Source: Acidovorax delafieldii
GTDB lineage: Bacteria; Pseudomonadota; Gammaproteobacteria; Burkholderiales; Burkholderiaceae_C
Reading direction: 5' to 3'
DNA length: 64,000 nt
Assembly (NCBI RefSeq): GCF_007993815.1
Contig: NZ_VJWE01000015.1
Span: 62,001-126,000 of the forward strand
Part shown: in pieces, positions 27,093 through 36,738 of the stretch
Position numbering within the stretch: position 1 is the stretch's first letter
Layout of the letters: each line of letters opens with the position of its first letter
Program-made: the position numbers and the translations under genes
Notes under the pieces: generated by a model
What the model was told of the DNA's origin: nothing
Databases searched by the model: none
What the model saw: only the letters and a program-made list of their open reading frames with translations

Positions 27093-27590
27093 TCACTTGC
27101 GCAGCGGAATGGCGGTGGCGCGGTCCACCGGCACTGCAGTCACGCTGTTCTGCGGCGAGCCGTCGATGAGCTTGTCGGAGTAGGTGAGATACACCAGCGT
27201 GTTGCGGGCCGGGTCCACCATGCGCACGATGCGCAGCCGCTTGAACAGGATGGACATGCGCTCGCTGAACACTTCCTCCTGTTTCTTTAGTGGCTCGGGA
27301 ATGCTGATGGGGCCGACCTGGCGGCAGGCAATGGAGGCCTCGGCGCGGTCCTCGGCCAGGCCCAGCGTGCCCTTGACACCACCAATGCGTGCCCGCGAGA
27401 CGTAGCAGGTGACGCCCCGTACGCCTGGGTCGTCATAGGCCTCGACGATGATGTCGTGGTCGCGGCCGATCCACTGAAACGCGGTGTCCACGGTGCCGAT
27501 TTTTTCGCCCGATGCAGCCTGCACTGTGCCGCCCGCGAGGGCGGCAAGCGCCACAACGGCGGCGGTTGCCAACGTGCGCGCAGCGGTCAT
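27093..27590 (-). CDS. creA: CreA family protein
   Basis: A 165-residue exported protein of the CreA family (unknown function, first described beside the creBCD genes). A cleavable signal peptide occupies about residues 1-25 (VVALAALAGGTVQA then ASGEKIG). The mature part has the family segments GTVDTAFQWIGRDHDIIVEAYDDP, GVTCYVSRARIGG and DPARNTLVYLTYSDKLIDGSP. The ATG at 27590 overlaps the TGA of cphA (ATGA), so it is translated from the end of the cyanophycin transcript. Linkage to cyanophycin genes may reflect simple operon membership. Confidence 0.85.
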   Translation of the reverse strand: MTAARTLATAAVVALAALAGGTVQAASGEKIGTVDTAFQWIGRDHDIIVEAYDDPGVRGVTCYVSRARIGGVKGTLGLAEDRAEASIACRQVGPISIPEPLKKQEEVFSERMSILFKRLRIVRMVDPARNTLVYLTYSDKLIDGSPQNSVTAVPVDRATAIPLRK

Positions 27591-30166
27591 GCCGCGGTCT
27601 CGCCTTCGGTGCAGCGCTGGGCCAGGTGGGCCAGCGCTTCTTCGACCTGGTCCACCAGCACCAGGCACAGGTCGCCGGGTTGCAGGCGCTCCAGGGCGGT
27701 GTCAATGGCGATGAACTCGCCACGGATCTCTTCCACATGCGTGGTGCGCGGCGCACCGGCCAGGCCTTCGCGCAGCAGGGCCATCACTTCGCCGTCGGCG
27801 CGGCCGCGCTGGGCAGCGTCCTGATACAGGATCACGTCGTCAAACGCGGCGCCCAGGATCACGGTCTGCTCGCGGATGTCTTCGTCGCGCCGGTCGCCCG
27901 CACCGCTGATGACCACGCTGCGGCGCTTGCCGGGCAGGGCGTCCACGGCCTGCACCAGGGCGCGCATGGCGTCGGGGTTGTGGCCGTAGTCGGCGATCAC
28001 CGTCGCACCCCGGTAGTCCATGATGTTGAAGCGGCCGGGGGCGTTGTCGCTGTCGTTCACAAAGCCCGACAGGCCGCGGCGGATGGTCTGCCAGGGCATG
28101 CCCACGCCCCAGGCGGCAGCCACAGAGGCCATGACGTTCTCGACCTGAAAACCGATCTTGCCGTTGCGCGTGATGGGCACGTCGCGCAGGTGGATGGTCT
28201 CGCGCCACGAGCCTTCAGAGGCCACGATGGAGTCGCCATCCACATACACCGTGCGGTGGCCCTGGGCGCGGTGCGTGACCATCACGGGGTGGTGGCGGTC
28301 GCTCGCAAAGTAGATGACCTTGCCGGGGCAGGACGATGCCATGGCCGCCACGATGGGGTCGGCCGCGTTGAGCACGGCGTAGCCCGTGGGGGCCACGTTC
28401 TGCACGATCACGCGCTTGAGCACCGCCAGGTCTTCCACCGTGGTGATGTAGTTCAGGCCCAGGTGGTCGCCCGCGCCGATGTTGGTGACCACGGCCACCT
28501 GGCAGCGGTCAAAGCCCAGGCCTTCGCGCAGGATGCCGCCCCGCGCGGTCTCGAACACGGCGGCGTCCACCTCAGGATGCAGCAGCACGTTGCGGGCGCT
28601 CTTGGGGCCGCTGCAGTCGCCGCTGTCGATCTGGCGGCCGTTCACGTACACGCCGTCGGTGTTGGTCATGCCCACGCGCAAGCCCTGCGCGGTGAACAGG
28701 TGCGCAATCAGGCGCGCGGTGGTGGTTTTGCCGTTGGTGCCGGTCACGGCCACGGTGGGGATGCGGCCGTCGTCGCCGTAGGCAAACAGCTTGTCCACCA
28801 TGGCAGCCCCCACGTTGCGGGGCTTGCCGTAGCTGGGGGCCAGATGCATGCGCAGGCCGGGGGCGGCGTTCACTTCCACAAAGCCGCCACCTTGTTCTTC
28901 AAGGGGGCGCAGCACGGTCTCGGCCACCATGTCCACACCGCAGATGTGCAGGCCCACCATCTGGGCGGCGGCCACGGCGCGGGCCGCAACCTCGGGGTGC
29001 ACGTCGTCAGTCACATCGGTGGCGGTGCCGCCGGTGGACAGGTTGGCGTTGTTGCGCAAGATGACGCGCTGGCCTTTCTCGGGCACCGAGTCGGGCGTCA
29101 GGCCCTGCATGGCCAAGCGGGCCACGGCGATGTCATCGAGGCGGATCTTGGTGAGCGAGGTGGCGTGGCCTTCGCCACGGCGGGGGTCCTGGTTGACCAC
29201 GTCCACCAGCTGGCGCACGGTGTGCTCGCCATCGCCCAGCACCTGGGGCGGCTCGCGGCGGGCGGCGGCCACCAGCTGGTCGCCCACCACCAGCAGGCGA
29301 AAGTCGTGGCCGGGCAAGAAGCGCTCGACCATCACGGTGCCGTAGTCGGCCGCGTTCTTGTAGGCTTCTTCAAGCTGTGCGCGGTCGGTGATGTTGACGG
29401 TGACGCCCTTGCCCTGGTTGCCGTCTTGCGGCTTGACCACCACGGGCAGGCCGACCTTGAGGGCGACCTCCCAGGCTTCGTCCACAGTCTCCACCGGCTT
29501 GCCCAGCGGGACAGGCACGCCAGCGGCGTGCAGCAGGCGCTTGGTCAGGTCCTTGTCCTGGCCGATGGATTCGGCCACGGCGCTGGTTGAATCGACCTCG
29601 GCTGCCTGAATGCGGCGCTGCTTGGAACCCCAGCCAAACTGCACCAGGCTGCCGCGCGTGAGGCGGCGGTAGGGGATGCCCCGGGCTACGGCGGCCTCGA
29701 CGATGGAGCCCGTGCTGGGGCCCAGGCGCTCGTCTTCGTCCAGCTCGCGCAGGTCGGCGACGGCCTTTTCGGCGTCAAAGCTGCCGTTGCCCAGCGCGGC
29801 CTGGATGAGTTGCTGTGCGTCTTCAAACGCCTTGCGGCCCACGGCTTCTTCGCTGTATTCGACAACCACTTGGTACACACCGACATCACTGGTGGCCGTG
29901 GTGCGCGCAAAGGTCACGGGGCAGCCGGCCTGCGCTTGCAACGCCAGTGCTGCGGTCTGCAGCACGTGGGCCAGCGACACATCGCCGCCACCGGTTTCCG
30001 GGTGCAGTGCGCCGATGGCGGGGAACAGGGCCCGCAGGCGGGCTTCGAATCCGGCCATCTGGCCCACGGCGCGCTCGTTCTCGGCGCAGGTCACCACGGC
30101 CTCGATGGCCATGTGGCGGCTCCAGAGGTTGGGGCCGCGCAGGGCCCGGGTGCGGGTTACATCCAT
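27587..30166 (-). CDS. cphA: Cyanophycin synthetase CphA
   Basis: CphA makes the nitrogen storage polymer cyanophycin (poly-Asp backbone with Arg side chains) from aspartate, arginine and ATP. The 859-residue protein has an N-terminal domain (1-160), an ATP-grasp domain (about 200-460; VVVKPQDGNQGKGV at 242-255, FVEVNAAPGLRMH) and a Mur-ligase-like domain with an intact P-loop GTNGKTT at 476-482. Both ATP-dependent half-reactions are therefore supported. It is downstream of the CphA2-like gene and coupled to creA. Length matches the family. This gene and its neighbour were probably duplicated or co-inherited. Confidence 0.95.
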   Translation of the reverse strand: MDVTRTRALRGPNLWSRHMAIEAVVTCAENERAVGQMAGFEARLRALFPAIGALHPETGGGDVSLAHVLQTAALALQAQAGCPVTFARTTATSDVGVYQVVVEYSEEAVGRKAFEDAQQLIQAALGNGSFDAEKAVADLRELDEDERLGPSTGSIVEAAVARGIPYRRLTRGSLVQFGWGSKQRRIQAAEVDSTSAVAESIGQDKDLTKRLLHAAGVPVPLGKPVETVDEAWEVALKVGLPVVVKPQDGNQGKGVTVNITDRAQLEEAYKNAADYGTVMVERFLPGHDFRLLVVGDQLVAAARREPPQVLGDGEHTVRQLVDVVNQDPRRGEGHATSLTKIRLDDIAVARLAMQGLTPDSVPEKGQRVILRNNANLSTGGTATDVTDDVHPEVAARAVAAAQMVGLHICGVDMVAETVLRPLEEQGGGFVEVNAAPGLRMHLAPSYGKPRNVGAAMVDKLFAYGDDGRIPTVAVTGTNGKTTTARLIAHLFTAQGLRVGMTNTDGVYVNGRQIDSGDCSGPKSARNVLLHPEVDAAVFETARGGILREGLGFDRCQVAVVTNIGAGDHLGLNYITTVEDLAVLKRVIVQNVAPTGYAVLNAADPIVAAMASSCPGKVIYFASDRHHPVMVTHRAQGHRTVYVDGDSIVASEGSWRETIHLRDVPITRNGKIGFQVENVMASVAAAWGVGMPWQTIRRGLSGFVNDSDNAPGRFNIMDYRGATVIADYGHNPDAMRALVQAVDALPGKRRSVVISGAGDRRDEDIREQTVILGAAFDDVILYQDAAQRGRADGEVMALLREGLAGAPRTTHVEEIRGEFIAIDTALERLQPGDLCLVLVDQVEEALAHLAQRCTEGETAA

Positions 30167-30264
30167 GGAAGTCTCTTTCAGTGGTCCATCAGAGCGCTGG
30201 GGCCCTGTTCAGGTCGTGGGATGTGGGGTCAAACAACAAACAAAGGCAAATGCACGAGAGGCCA

Positions 30265-32472
30265 TCACGACCGCAGGGCGGCGGTGGGGACCAGTTCGGG
30301 CTCGAAGGTCTTGATGCCTGCGCCGATCAGGTCGGGGGCAATGTCCAGCGCCCAGGCCGTGCCGATGGCGGCCAGCAGGGCGTCGGTGTTTGGCACCACG
30401 GCGTTGCGGCCAAAGGTCAGGTCAGACAGGGCGCCCAGCACATGCTCGGCGCTGCCCGTGGCCAGCACCACGCGGCCGTTCTTCACGAAGACGGCGCGGC
30501 CATTGTCCTTGGCGCGGTGTTCGGCGATGACGGGCAGCGTGCCGTCCTGCGCATACAGCACCACGTCGCCGTCGGACAGGGGGGCCAGGTCGGCCACCTG
30601 GGCGATGGCGGCATTGAGCACCGCAGCGCCTTCGGCCAGCACCACGTCCACCTGGGTGCGCATCACCTTGGTCATCTGGTCCTGTTCGTGCACATCGAAT
30701 TCGGCCAGCGTTTCCACGCCGTCCATGTCGGTCACCACGCCCACCTGGCAGCGGTCATACGCCAGGCCGTCGCGCAGGATGGTGCGGGCGTCGCTTTCGA
30801 TCACGGCGGCCTGCACCATCTTGTTCATCAGCAGGCGGTGGGCGGCTTCCCAGTGGGCGCAGTCGGTGGCCTCCACGCAGCGACGATCCAGAAACAGCCC
30901 TTCGCGGCAGGCCAGGCCGGTGTGGTGCCCGCTCAGGTGCAGCAGCCAGGCCACCACGCGCGAGATGGTCGATGTGCTGCGCGTGCCGGCCACGCCCACC
31001 AGCGGAATGCGACCGGCCTGACCTTCGTCATCGGCGTCGGAGGGGAACAGGTGCTCGGCAATTGCCTGGCCCACAGGGCGCGGCGCGCCCACGGCGGGTT
31101 TCAGGTGCATGAGCAGGCCAGGGCCCGCGTTGACTTCGACAATCGCGCCGCCCTGGGTGTGCAGGGGCTTGGAAATATCGCGGGCCACCATGTCGATGCC
31201 TGCGATGTCCAGGCCCACCACCTTGGCGGCAAGCTGGGCGATGTACGCCACTTCAGGGTGCACGTCGTCCGTGCAGTCCACGGCCACGTTGCCATTGCGC
31301 TGCACCACCACTTGGCGGCCAGCGGCGGGCACCGAGTCGGCTTCAAGGTCCTGGCGCTTGAGTTCGAGCTGCACCTTGGTGTCGGTGGCCAGGTCGATGA
31401 TTTCGAGCGGGTACTCTTCTTCGTAACCCCGGCGCGGGTCGGAGTTGAGCTGGGTGTCGATGAGTTCCTTGACGGTGGAGCGGCCGTTGCCGGTGATGGT
31501 GACCAACTCGCCACGTGCTGCGGCGACCACCTTGCCGCCCACCACCAGCAGGCGGTGCTCGTCGCCAGGGATGAAGCGCTCCACCATCACGTCGCTGCCC
31601 TCGGGGTAGGCCACGTGGTAGGCCGCTTCGATGTCTTCCTGCTTGCGCAGGTCCAGCGTCACGCCCCGGCCGTGGTTGCCGTCGGAGGGTTTGACCACCA
31701 CGGGCAGGCCGATGTCTTGCGCGGCCTCCCAGGCTTCCTCGGGGCTGTTGACGACCTGGCCTTCGGGGATGGGCACGCCGCAGGACTTGAGCAGGCCCTT
31801 GGTCAGATCCTTGTCGCTGGCAATGCCTTCAGCAATCGCGCTGGTGTACTCGGTCTCGGCGGTCCAGATGCGGCGCTGGCGGGCGCCATAGCCCAGTTGC
31901 ACCAGGTTGCCGTCATTCAGGCGGATGTGGGGAATGCCCCGGTCGGTGGCGGCGGTGACGATGCAGGCGGTGCTGGGGCCGAGGTACTGGTCGTCCACCT
32001 CGGTGCGCACGCGCGCCACGGCGGCCTGCACATCAAAAGGCTGGTCGTTGATGGCCGCCATGATCAGGGCATGGCCCTGGGCCAGTGCCACGCGGGCCAC
32101 GCTTTCGTCGCGGGCGCGGAACACCATGCGGTACACGCCGCGCTGGCTGGTGCTGCGCGTCTGGCCGAAGCCGGTGGGCATGCCTGCCAGATTGAGCAGC
32201 TCGATCACGATGTGCTCCAGCACATGGCCGCACCAGGTGCCTTCCTGCAGGCGCTGCAGGAAGCCGCCGCGCTCGCCCACGCCGCAGTGGTGCTCGATCA
32301 GCGCTGGCAGCCAGGCCGTGAGGCGGTCATTGAAGCCGGGGATGGTGTTGGAGGGATAGTCCTCCAGCTCGCCCAGGTCCAGCCAGACTTCCAGGACCGG
32401 CCGGTAGGTCCAGATATTGGGGCCCCGCAGGTAGTTGATGCGAAGCAGTTGGATGTCGTTGAGTTTCGCCAT
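30265..32472 (-). CDS. CphA2-like cyanophycin synthetase with degenerate Mur P-loop
   Basis: A 735-residue homologue of CphA. It keeps the N-terminal domain and the ATP-grasp module (VVVKPSDGNHGRGV near 258-271, IVEVNAGPGLLMHL). The Mur-ligase-like domain shows GTRSTST at 496-502 where CphA has GTNGKTT, so the lysine of the P-loop is lost, and the C terminus is about 120 residues shorter. CphA2 and CphA' proteins of cyanobacteria and Burkholderiales have this layout; CphA2 joins beta-Asp-Arg dipeptides with a single ATP-dependent step. It is upstream of cphA in the same operon (98 bases) and divergent from the ABC exporter. Confidence 0.9.
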   Translation of the reverse strand: MAKLNDIQLLRINYLRGPNIWTYRPVLEVWLDLGELEDYPSNTIPGFNDRLTAWLPALIEHHCGVGERGGFLQRLQEGTWCGHVLEHIVIELLNLAGMPTGFGQTRSTSQRGVYRMVFRARDESVARVALAQGHALIMAAINDQPFDVQAAVARVRTEVDDQYLGPSTACIVTAATDRGIPHIRLNDGNLVQLGYGARQRRIWTAETEYTSAIAEGIASDKDLTKGLLKSCGVPIPEGQVVNSPEEAWEAAQDIGLPVVVKPSDGNHGRGVTLDLRKQEDIEAAYHVAYPEGSDVMVERFIPGDEHRLLVVGGKVVAAARGELVTITGNGRSTVKELIDTQLNSDPRRGYEEEYPLEIIDLATDTKVQLELKRQDLEADSVPAAGRQVVVQRNGNVAVDCTDDVHPEVAYIAQLAAKVVGLDIAGIDMVARDISKPLHTQGGAIVEVNAGPGLLMHLKPAVGAPRPVGQAIAEHLFPSDADDEGQAGRIPLVGVAGTRSTSTISRVVAWLLHLSGHHTGLACREGLFLDRRCVEATDCAHWEAAHRLLMNKMVQAAVIESDARTILRDGLAYDRCQVGVVTDMDGVETLAEFDVHEQDQMTKVMRTQVDVVLAEGAAVLNAAIAQVADLAPLSDGDVVLYAQDGTLPVIAEHRAKDNGRAVFVKNGRVVLATGSAEHVLGALSDLTFGRNAVVPNTDALLAAIGTAWALDIAPDLIGAGIKTFEPELVPTAALRS

Positions 32473-32709
32473 GGATTGCAGCGGTTGTGGTTCCGGCCTT
32501 GGTAAGGGCTGTGCGGTAGAGGGACGAAAGGGAATTTTGTGGACGATGATTGTGCGCCAGTCCAGGGCCTGTGCGCAGTGTCAGCCAAAAGGCCGCCACA
32601 GACGTTACAGGAGGATGCCGTCGCACCGTGGCGTGCAGTATCGGTGAGAATTCTTGCTTTCGCGAGAGCGGCCACCGCAGGCAGCCGGTGGCGGAAAACC
32701 CAACCAAAA

Positions 32710-35016
32710 ATGCAACATCACCATTCTGTGGACGCCTCGGGTGTCTTTTCTGGCCCTGTGGGGGCCGATTTGCGGGCCATGCTCGCTTCCAAAGAGAACG
32801 TGTTGGCGGCTTTGCCGGTTGACCTGAGCGCCACACTGCGCTTTGCGGCGGGGTGGGTGGTGGTGACCTCCGAACGGCTGCTGGCCTGCGAGCCGGGCAC
32901 CACGACCTGGCGCAGCTGGCCCCTGGGTGAAGGGCTGACGCTCAAGCTGCATGACCATGGTGGAGTGGGCTCGCTCGAGCTGCACAACCCCCACGAGCGC
33001 CTGGCCCAGTGGCGCTTTACCCTGGCGCACCATGCGCAGGCGCTGCGCCTGGTGCAACGTTTTGAGCAGCAAAGCGCCCGGGGCGACAGCGGTGCCGAGG
33101 ACGAAGCCGACGAGCCCGCTTGCCCCACCTGCCATACGCCGCTGCCGCCCGACACCGAGGAGTGCCCAGCTTGCGCCCGTGCCCAGCCACCCCAGACCTC
33201 CACCTGGGTGCTGCTGCGCCTGTGGCGTTTTGCGCGGCCCTATCGCAAACAGCTGGCGGCCGGTTTTGCGCTGACGCTGGCGTCCACGGCAGCGACCCTG
33301 GTGCCGCCCTACCTCACCATCCCGCTGATGGATGACATCCTGATTCCGTTCCAGAACGGCAAACAGATCGAACCTGGCCTGGTGCTGCTGTACCTGAGCG
33401 GCCTGCTGCTGTCGGCGCTGGCCGCCTGGGGCCTGTCCTGGGCGCGCACCTACATCCTGGCGCTGGTGTCCGAGCGCATCGGTGCCGACCTGCGCACCAC
33501 CACGTACGAACACCTGCTGCGCCTGTCGCTCGACTACTTTGGGGGCAAGCGCACCGGCGACCTGATGGCGCGCATCGGGTCGGAGACCGACCGCATCAAC
33601 GTGTTCCTGTCGCTGCACGCGCTCGACTTCATCACCGATGTGCTGATGATCGTGATGACGGCGGCGATCCTGTTCTCCATCAACCCGTGGCTCGCGTTGG
33701 TCACGCTGGTGCCGCTGCCCTTCATTGGCTGGATGATCCATACCGTGCGCGACCGCCTGCGCACCGGGTTTGAAAAGATCGACCGTGTGTGGTCCGAGGT
33801 GACCAATGTGCTGGCCGACACCATCCCCGGCATCCGCGTGGTCAAGGCCTTCGCCCAGGAAAAGCGCGAGGCCCAGCGCTTTCGCGATGCCAACCAGCAC
33901 AACCTGGAGGTGAACGACAAGCTCAACAAGACCTGGAGCCTGTTCACCCCCACGGTGTCGCTGCTGACCGAAATCGGGCTGCTGGTGGTCTGGGCGTTCG
34001 GCATCTGGCTGGTGTCGCGCAACCAGATCACGGTGGGTGTGCTCACCGCCTTCATCGCCTACATCGGGCGGTTTTACGGGAGGCTGGATTCGATGAGCCG
34101 CATCGTTTCGGTCACCCAGAAGGCCGCTGCAGGCGCCAAGCGCATCTTCGACATCCTGGACCATGTGAGCAACGTGCCCGACCCTGCCCAACCCGTCAAG
34201 GTGGACAAGGTGCAAGGCGCCATCAGCATGCAGGGTGTGGGCTTCCGTTACGGCAGCCGCGCGGTCATCAAGGGGCTGGATCTGGACATCCGCCCCGGCG
34301 AGATGATTGGCCTGGTGGGCCACAGCGGATCGGGCAAGAGCACGCTGGTCAACCTGATCAGCCGCTTCTACGACGTGAGCGACGGGTCCATCCAGGTCGA
34401 TGGCATCGACATCCGCCGCTTTGCGGTGGCCGACTACCGCCGCCACATCGGCCTGGTGCTGCAAGAGCCCTTTTTGTTCTTCGGCACCATCGCGGAGAAC
34501 ATCGCCTACGGCAAGCCCGAAGCGACGCGCGAGGAAATCGTGGCCGCCGCCCGCGCTGCCCATGCGCATGAATTCATCCTGCGCCTGCCGCACGGCTACG
34601 ACTCGCTGGTGGGCGAGCGCGGCCAGGGCCTGTCGGGCGGCGAGCGCCAGCGCATCAGCATTGCGCGCGCGCTGCTGATCGACCCACGCATCCTGATCCT
34701 GGACGAGGCCACCTCGGCGGTGGACACCGAGACCGAAAAGGAAATCCAGAAGGCGCTCGATAACCTGGTGCAAGGCCGTACGACGATCGCCATTGCCCAC
34801 CGCCTGTCCACCCTGCGCAAGGCCGACCGCCTGGTGGTCATGGACCGCGGCGAGGTGGTGGAAGTGGGCCCGCACGATGAATTGATGGAAAAGCAGGGCG
34901 CCTACTGGCGGCTGTACGAAGCCCAGGCCCGCCGTGCCGAAGAAGATGCGCAGGCGGCGGGCGTGATCATCGACAGCAGCCTGCTGCACCCGGCCCACCC
35001 CGCCGGCAACCCCTGA
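32710..35016 (+). CDS. ABC exporter with N-terminal zinc ribbon, cyanophycin-locus associated
   Basis: A 768-residue half-type exporter (membrane domain fused to nucleotide-binding domain). Residues 1-130 form an unusual N-terminal domain, perhaps PH-like. C138, C141, C152 and C155 make a CxxC-x10-CxxC zinc ribbon. Six transmembrane helices run from about 180 to 470. The ATPase has Walker [10 protein letters not shown] (near 540), signature LSGGERQ (near 643), and Walker [10 protein letters not shown], all intact. It is followed after six bases by the DUF1854 gene and divergent from the cyanophycin synthetases; protein-family naming, as I recall it, labels both as cyanophycin metabolism-associated. 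What is transported is unknown. Confidence 0.9.
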   Translation: MQHHHSVDASGVFSGPVGADLRAMLASKENVLAALPVDLSATLRFAAGWVVVTSERLLACEPGTTTWRSWPLGEGLTLKLHDHGGVGSLELHNPHERLAQWRFTLAHHAQALRLVQRFEQQSARGDSGAEDEADEPACPTCHTPLPPDTEECPACARAQPPQTSTWVLLRLWRFARPYRKQLAAGFALTLASTAATLVPPYLTIPLMDDILIPFQNGKQIEPGLVLLYLSGLLLSALAAWGLSWARTYILALVSERIGADLRTTTYEHLLRLSLDYFGGKRTGDLMARIGSETDRINVFLSLHALDFITDVLMIVMTAAILFSINPWLALVTLVPLPFIGWMIHTVRDRLRTGFEKIDRVWSEVTNVLADTIPGIRVVKAFAQEKREAQRFRDANQHNLEVNDKLNKTWSLFTPTVSLLTEIGLLVVWAFGIWLVSRNQITVGVLTAFIAYIGRFYGRLDSMSRIVSVTQKAAAGAKRIFDILDHVSNVPDPAQPVKVDKVQGAISMQGVGFRYGSRAVIKGLDLDIRPGEMIGLVGHSGSGKSTLVNLISRFYDVSDGSIQVDGIDIRRFAVADYRRHIGLVLQEPFLFFGTIAENIAYGKPEATREEIVAAARAAHAHEFILRLPHGYDSLVGERGQGLSGGERQRISIARALLIDPRILILDEATSAVDTETEKEIQKALDNLVQGRTTIAIAHRLSTLRKADRLVVMDRGEVVEVGPHDELMEKQGAYWRLYEAQARRAEEDAQAAGVIIDSSLLHPAHPAGNP

Positions 35017-35022
35017 GACGCT

Positions 35023-35535
35023 GTGAGCGACCCTGCCATGAATGCTTCCCTGACCCCATCGTCGTCCACCCCTGCCTTCCAGCTCACGCGCAACCCGCAC
35101 GGCCGCCTCGTCCTGACCCTGGCCGATGGCACGGCCCATGAGGGCGTGACTCCCGTGCGTGCTTTTCCCATCGCCGCGCCGGGCGAGGGGTTGTCCCTGG
35201 TGGGCGCCGACGGTCATGAGCTGCTGTGGGTTCCCCGGCTGGAGGCCGTGACGGGCGCCGCCCGGCAGCTCATTGATGAAGAGCTGGAGGTGCGCGAGTT
35301 TGTGCCCACTATCCAGAAAATCCTCGCCGTTTCTAGTTTCTCGACCCCTAGCACCTGGGATGTGGAGACCGACCGGGGGCCTGCCCGCCTGGTGCTCAAG
35401 GCCGAAGAAGACATCCGCCGCCTGGGCGGGCGCACCCGGCTGCTGATTGCCGGGGGCGACGGCTTGCAGTTCCGTGTGAAGGACACCACGGCGCTGGACA
35501 AGCATTCGCGCCGCTTGCTCGAACGCTTTCTTTGA
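35023..35535 (+). CDS. DUF1854 family protein, cyanophycin-locus associated
   Basis: A 170-residue protein following the exporter by six bases, starting with GTG at 35023 (an ATG at 35038 is the alternative). Family segments include VRAFPIAAPGEGLSLVGADG, WVPRLEAVT and FSTPSTWDVETDRGPA, with a basic C terminus ALDKHSRRLLERFL. It has no signal peptide or membrane helix. DUF1854 genes are regularly placed beside this ABC exporter and cyanophycin synthetases. A role as a cytoplasmic partner of the exporter is likely by association but is not demonstrated. Confidence 0.85.
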   Translation: MSDPAMNASLTPSSSTPAFQLTRNPHGRLVLTLADGTAHEGVTPVRAFPIAAPGEGLSLVGADGHELLWVPRLEAVTGAARQLIDEELEVREFVPTIQKILAVSSFSTPSTWDVETDRGPARLVLKAEEDIRRLGGRTRLLIAGGDGLQFRVKDTTALDKHSRRLLERFL

Positions 35536-35934
35536 CCTTGTAAGGCGGAGTCAAGCCGGCTCCGTCCTGGGCTCGGACCTTGTCCCGCCAGCCGTAGGAG
35601 CCTGTCTGCGCTCCTCTGCAAGACCGTCAACATGCTCTGTCGGGAATGTGGGGCCGGCGGAGCCCCCCTCTTGCGCATTCCTTGCGCACGGCCCGAGCCG
35701 CTTACTTCTCTGCCTGTTCCCCTGCAGCGGGTGATGGCCTGCGGGCGCCCGGCCTTCTGACGGCGTGGTGCTGTTGCGACATTCGGCGTGCGCCCAGCGC
35801 GCTGTTCGGCCGATTCGGCCCATTCGGGGCACTGTTTGGCACCTTCATGGTCCCTGCCTGATGCTGAACCGTCCCGAAAAGCTGGCTTTTTGCTAGGGAA
35901 AACCCTAAATTTCGTTCAATCGGTGAAAAAGACC
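35536..35934. other. Long non-coding stretch after DUF1854
   Basis: I see no convincing gene. Frames on both strands are GC-driven and their products lack features of a protein. Toward the end the base composition becomes AT-rich. TAGGG, AAAA, CCCTA (35894-35907) is a small inverted repeat, and CCTAAATT is present twice (35904-35911 and 35933-35940), leading into the possible sigma-28 promoter. Confidence 0.5.
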
Positions 35935-35961
35935 TAAATTCACCCTTCTTTTTGCCGTAAT
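35935..35961 (+). promoter_or_regulatory. Possible sigma-28 (FliA) promoter
   Basis: TAAA (35935-35938), then exactly 15 bases, then GCCGTAAT (35954-35961). The sigma-28 consensus is TAAA, 15 bases, GCCGATAA, so the -35 and GCCG core match with correct spacing and the last four bases match partly. The transcript start would be near 35968. If right, the gene behind it belongs to the flagellar or motility regulon. Single-site matches can be chance. Confidence 0.4.
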
Positions 35962-36020
35962 GAATGTACGAAGAGGCCGAGAGACCCTCTGTACCTTTTG
36001 TTCAACTACGGGCCAATGTC

Positions 36021-36452
36021 ATGCAAATGCCACCTGTCGATCGATCGCCGTCCTGGCGTCCTCAGGGCGCTGATTTGTATTCCACTGGCGCCTCGGGTGC
36101 GCCTCCGGTGCGTCCCATCAACGCTCCCAACCCTGTCGAGTCCATGGACCGGATGGGTGAGGGGGCGATCGTGCGCGAGCCGGACAAACCCTCGGCGCCC
36201 GAGGCGCCCAACCGGGACTGGACGGCGGTAAAAAAGAAAGACACCGTCGAAGAGCCGCCGGAGCCTCCCAAAGAGCCGATCTACAAGCAGCTGCTGGAGT
36301 TCATCCAGTCGATGTGGCGCGCCAGCGGCAGCGCGGTAGAGGTCGCGCAGGACGTCAACAAGATGACCTTGCAGGAGCGCCTGGCCCAGCAGGCCAAGAA
36401 CGAGCCGCTGACCTACACCGACCCCAAGGTCAAGCGCACCGGTGGCGCCTGA
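36021..36452 (+). CDS. Hypothetical protein, 143 residues
   Basis: A proline-rich cytoplasmic-looking protein of about 143 residues if started at 36021 (MQMPPVDRSPSW), which follows from the transcript start predicted near 35968; an ATG at 35964 is the alternative. The middle (about 30-80) is polar and proline-rich with a basic patch (VKKKDTVEEPPEPPKEP); the C-terminal third is helical (LLEFIQSMWRASGSAVEVAQ, MTLQERLAQQAK). There is no signal peptide or membrane helix. I do not recognise the family. Position downstream of a possible sigma-28 promoter suggests a link to motility, which is only inference. No ribosome-binding site is obvious. Confidence 0.6.
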   Translation: MQMPPVDRSPSWRPQGADLYSTGASGAPPVRPINAPNPVESMDRMGEGAIVREPDKPSAPEAPNRDWTAVKKKDTVEEPPEPPKEPIYKQLLEFIQSMWRASGSAVEVAQDVNKMTLQERLAQQAKNEPLTYTDPKVKRTGGA

Positions 36453-36636
36453 GCAGCTGGTGCTGCCGGGTTGCCTGCCCTGAAGGCGGCCCATTGCGTG
36501 CGGTGGCGAGCCCGGTGCAGTGCAGCGAAGCCACTGCGCAGCGGCAAACTGTGACGTACAGGCGCTGCATTCGTGGGTGCACAGTGCCGTGCGCACGGAA
36601 GCTGTGGGTACTGCCGCGATGCGTCAGGTATTTTTT

Positions 36637-36678
36637 GCTATCAAATGGATAGCTTTTGGCGCATATTGCACTAGCGCT
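36637..36678. repeat. Dispersed short repeat, copy C
   Basis: Intergenic copy after the hypothetical gene: GCTATCAAATGGATAGC (36637-36653), TTTTGGCGCATATTGCA, then CTAGCGC (36671-36677). On the other strand this reads GCGCTAGTGCAATATGCGCC followed by AAAAGCTATCCATTTGATAGC, closely like copies A and B. The end GCTATC...GATAGC is itself an inverted repeat. Confidence 0.72.
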
Positions 36679-36738
36679 CCAAGTCGATTGGACTGATTTT
36701 TTGGGCTTTGCCGCTTGGCAAAGTGCAACCAGCGCTCC

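Noticed and set aside
29815-32505. Very long open frame on the plus strand opposite the cyanophycin synthetase genes
   Set aside because: It is a GC-driven shadow of the two conserved minus-strand genes; the product is His/Gly/Ala-rich and has no recognisable domain.
35551-35861. Open frames of 70-93 codons in the gap before the sigma-28-like box
   Set aside because: Their products are Arg/Pro/Gly-rich with no ribosome-binding site or domain; they are typical of GC-rich non-coding DNA.
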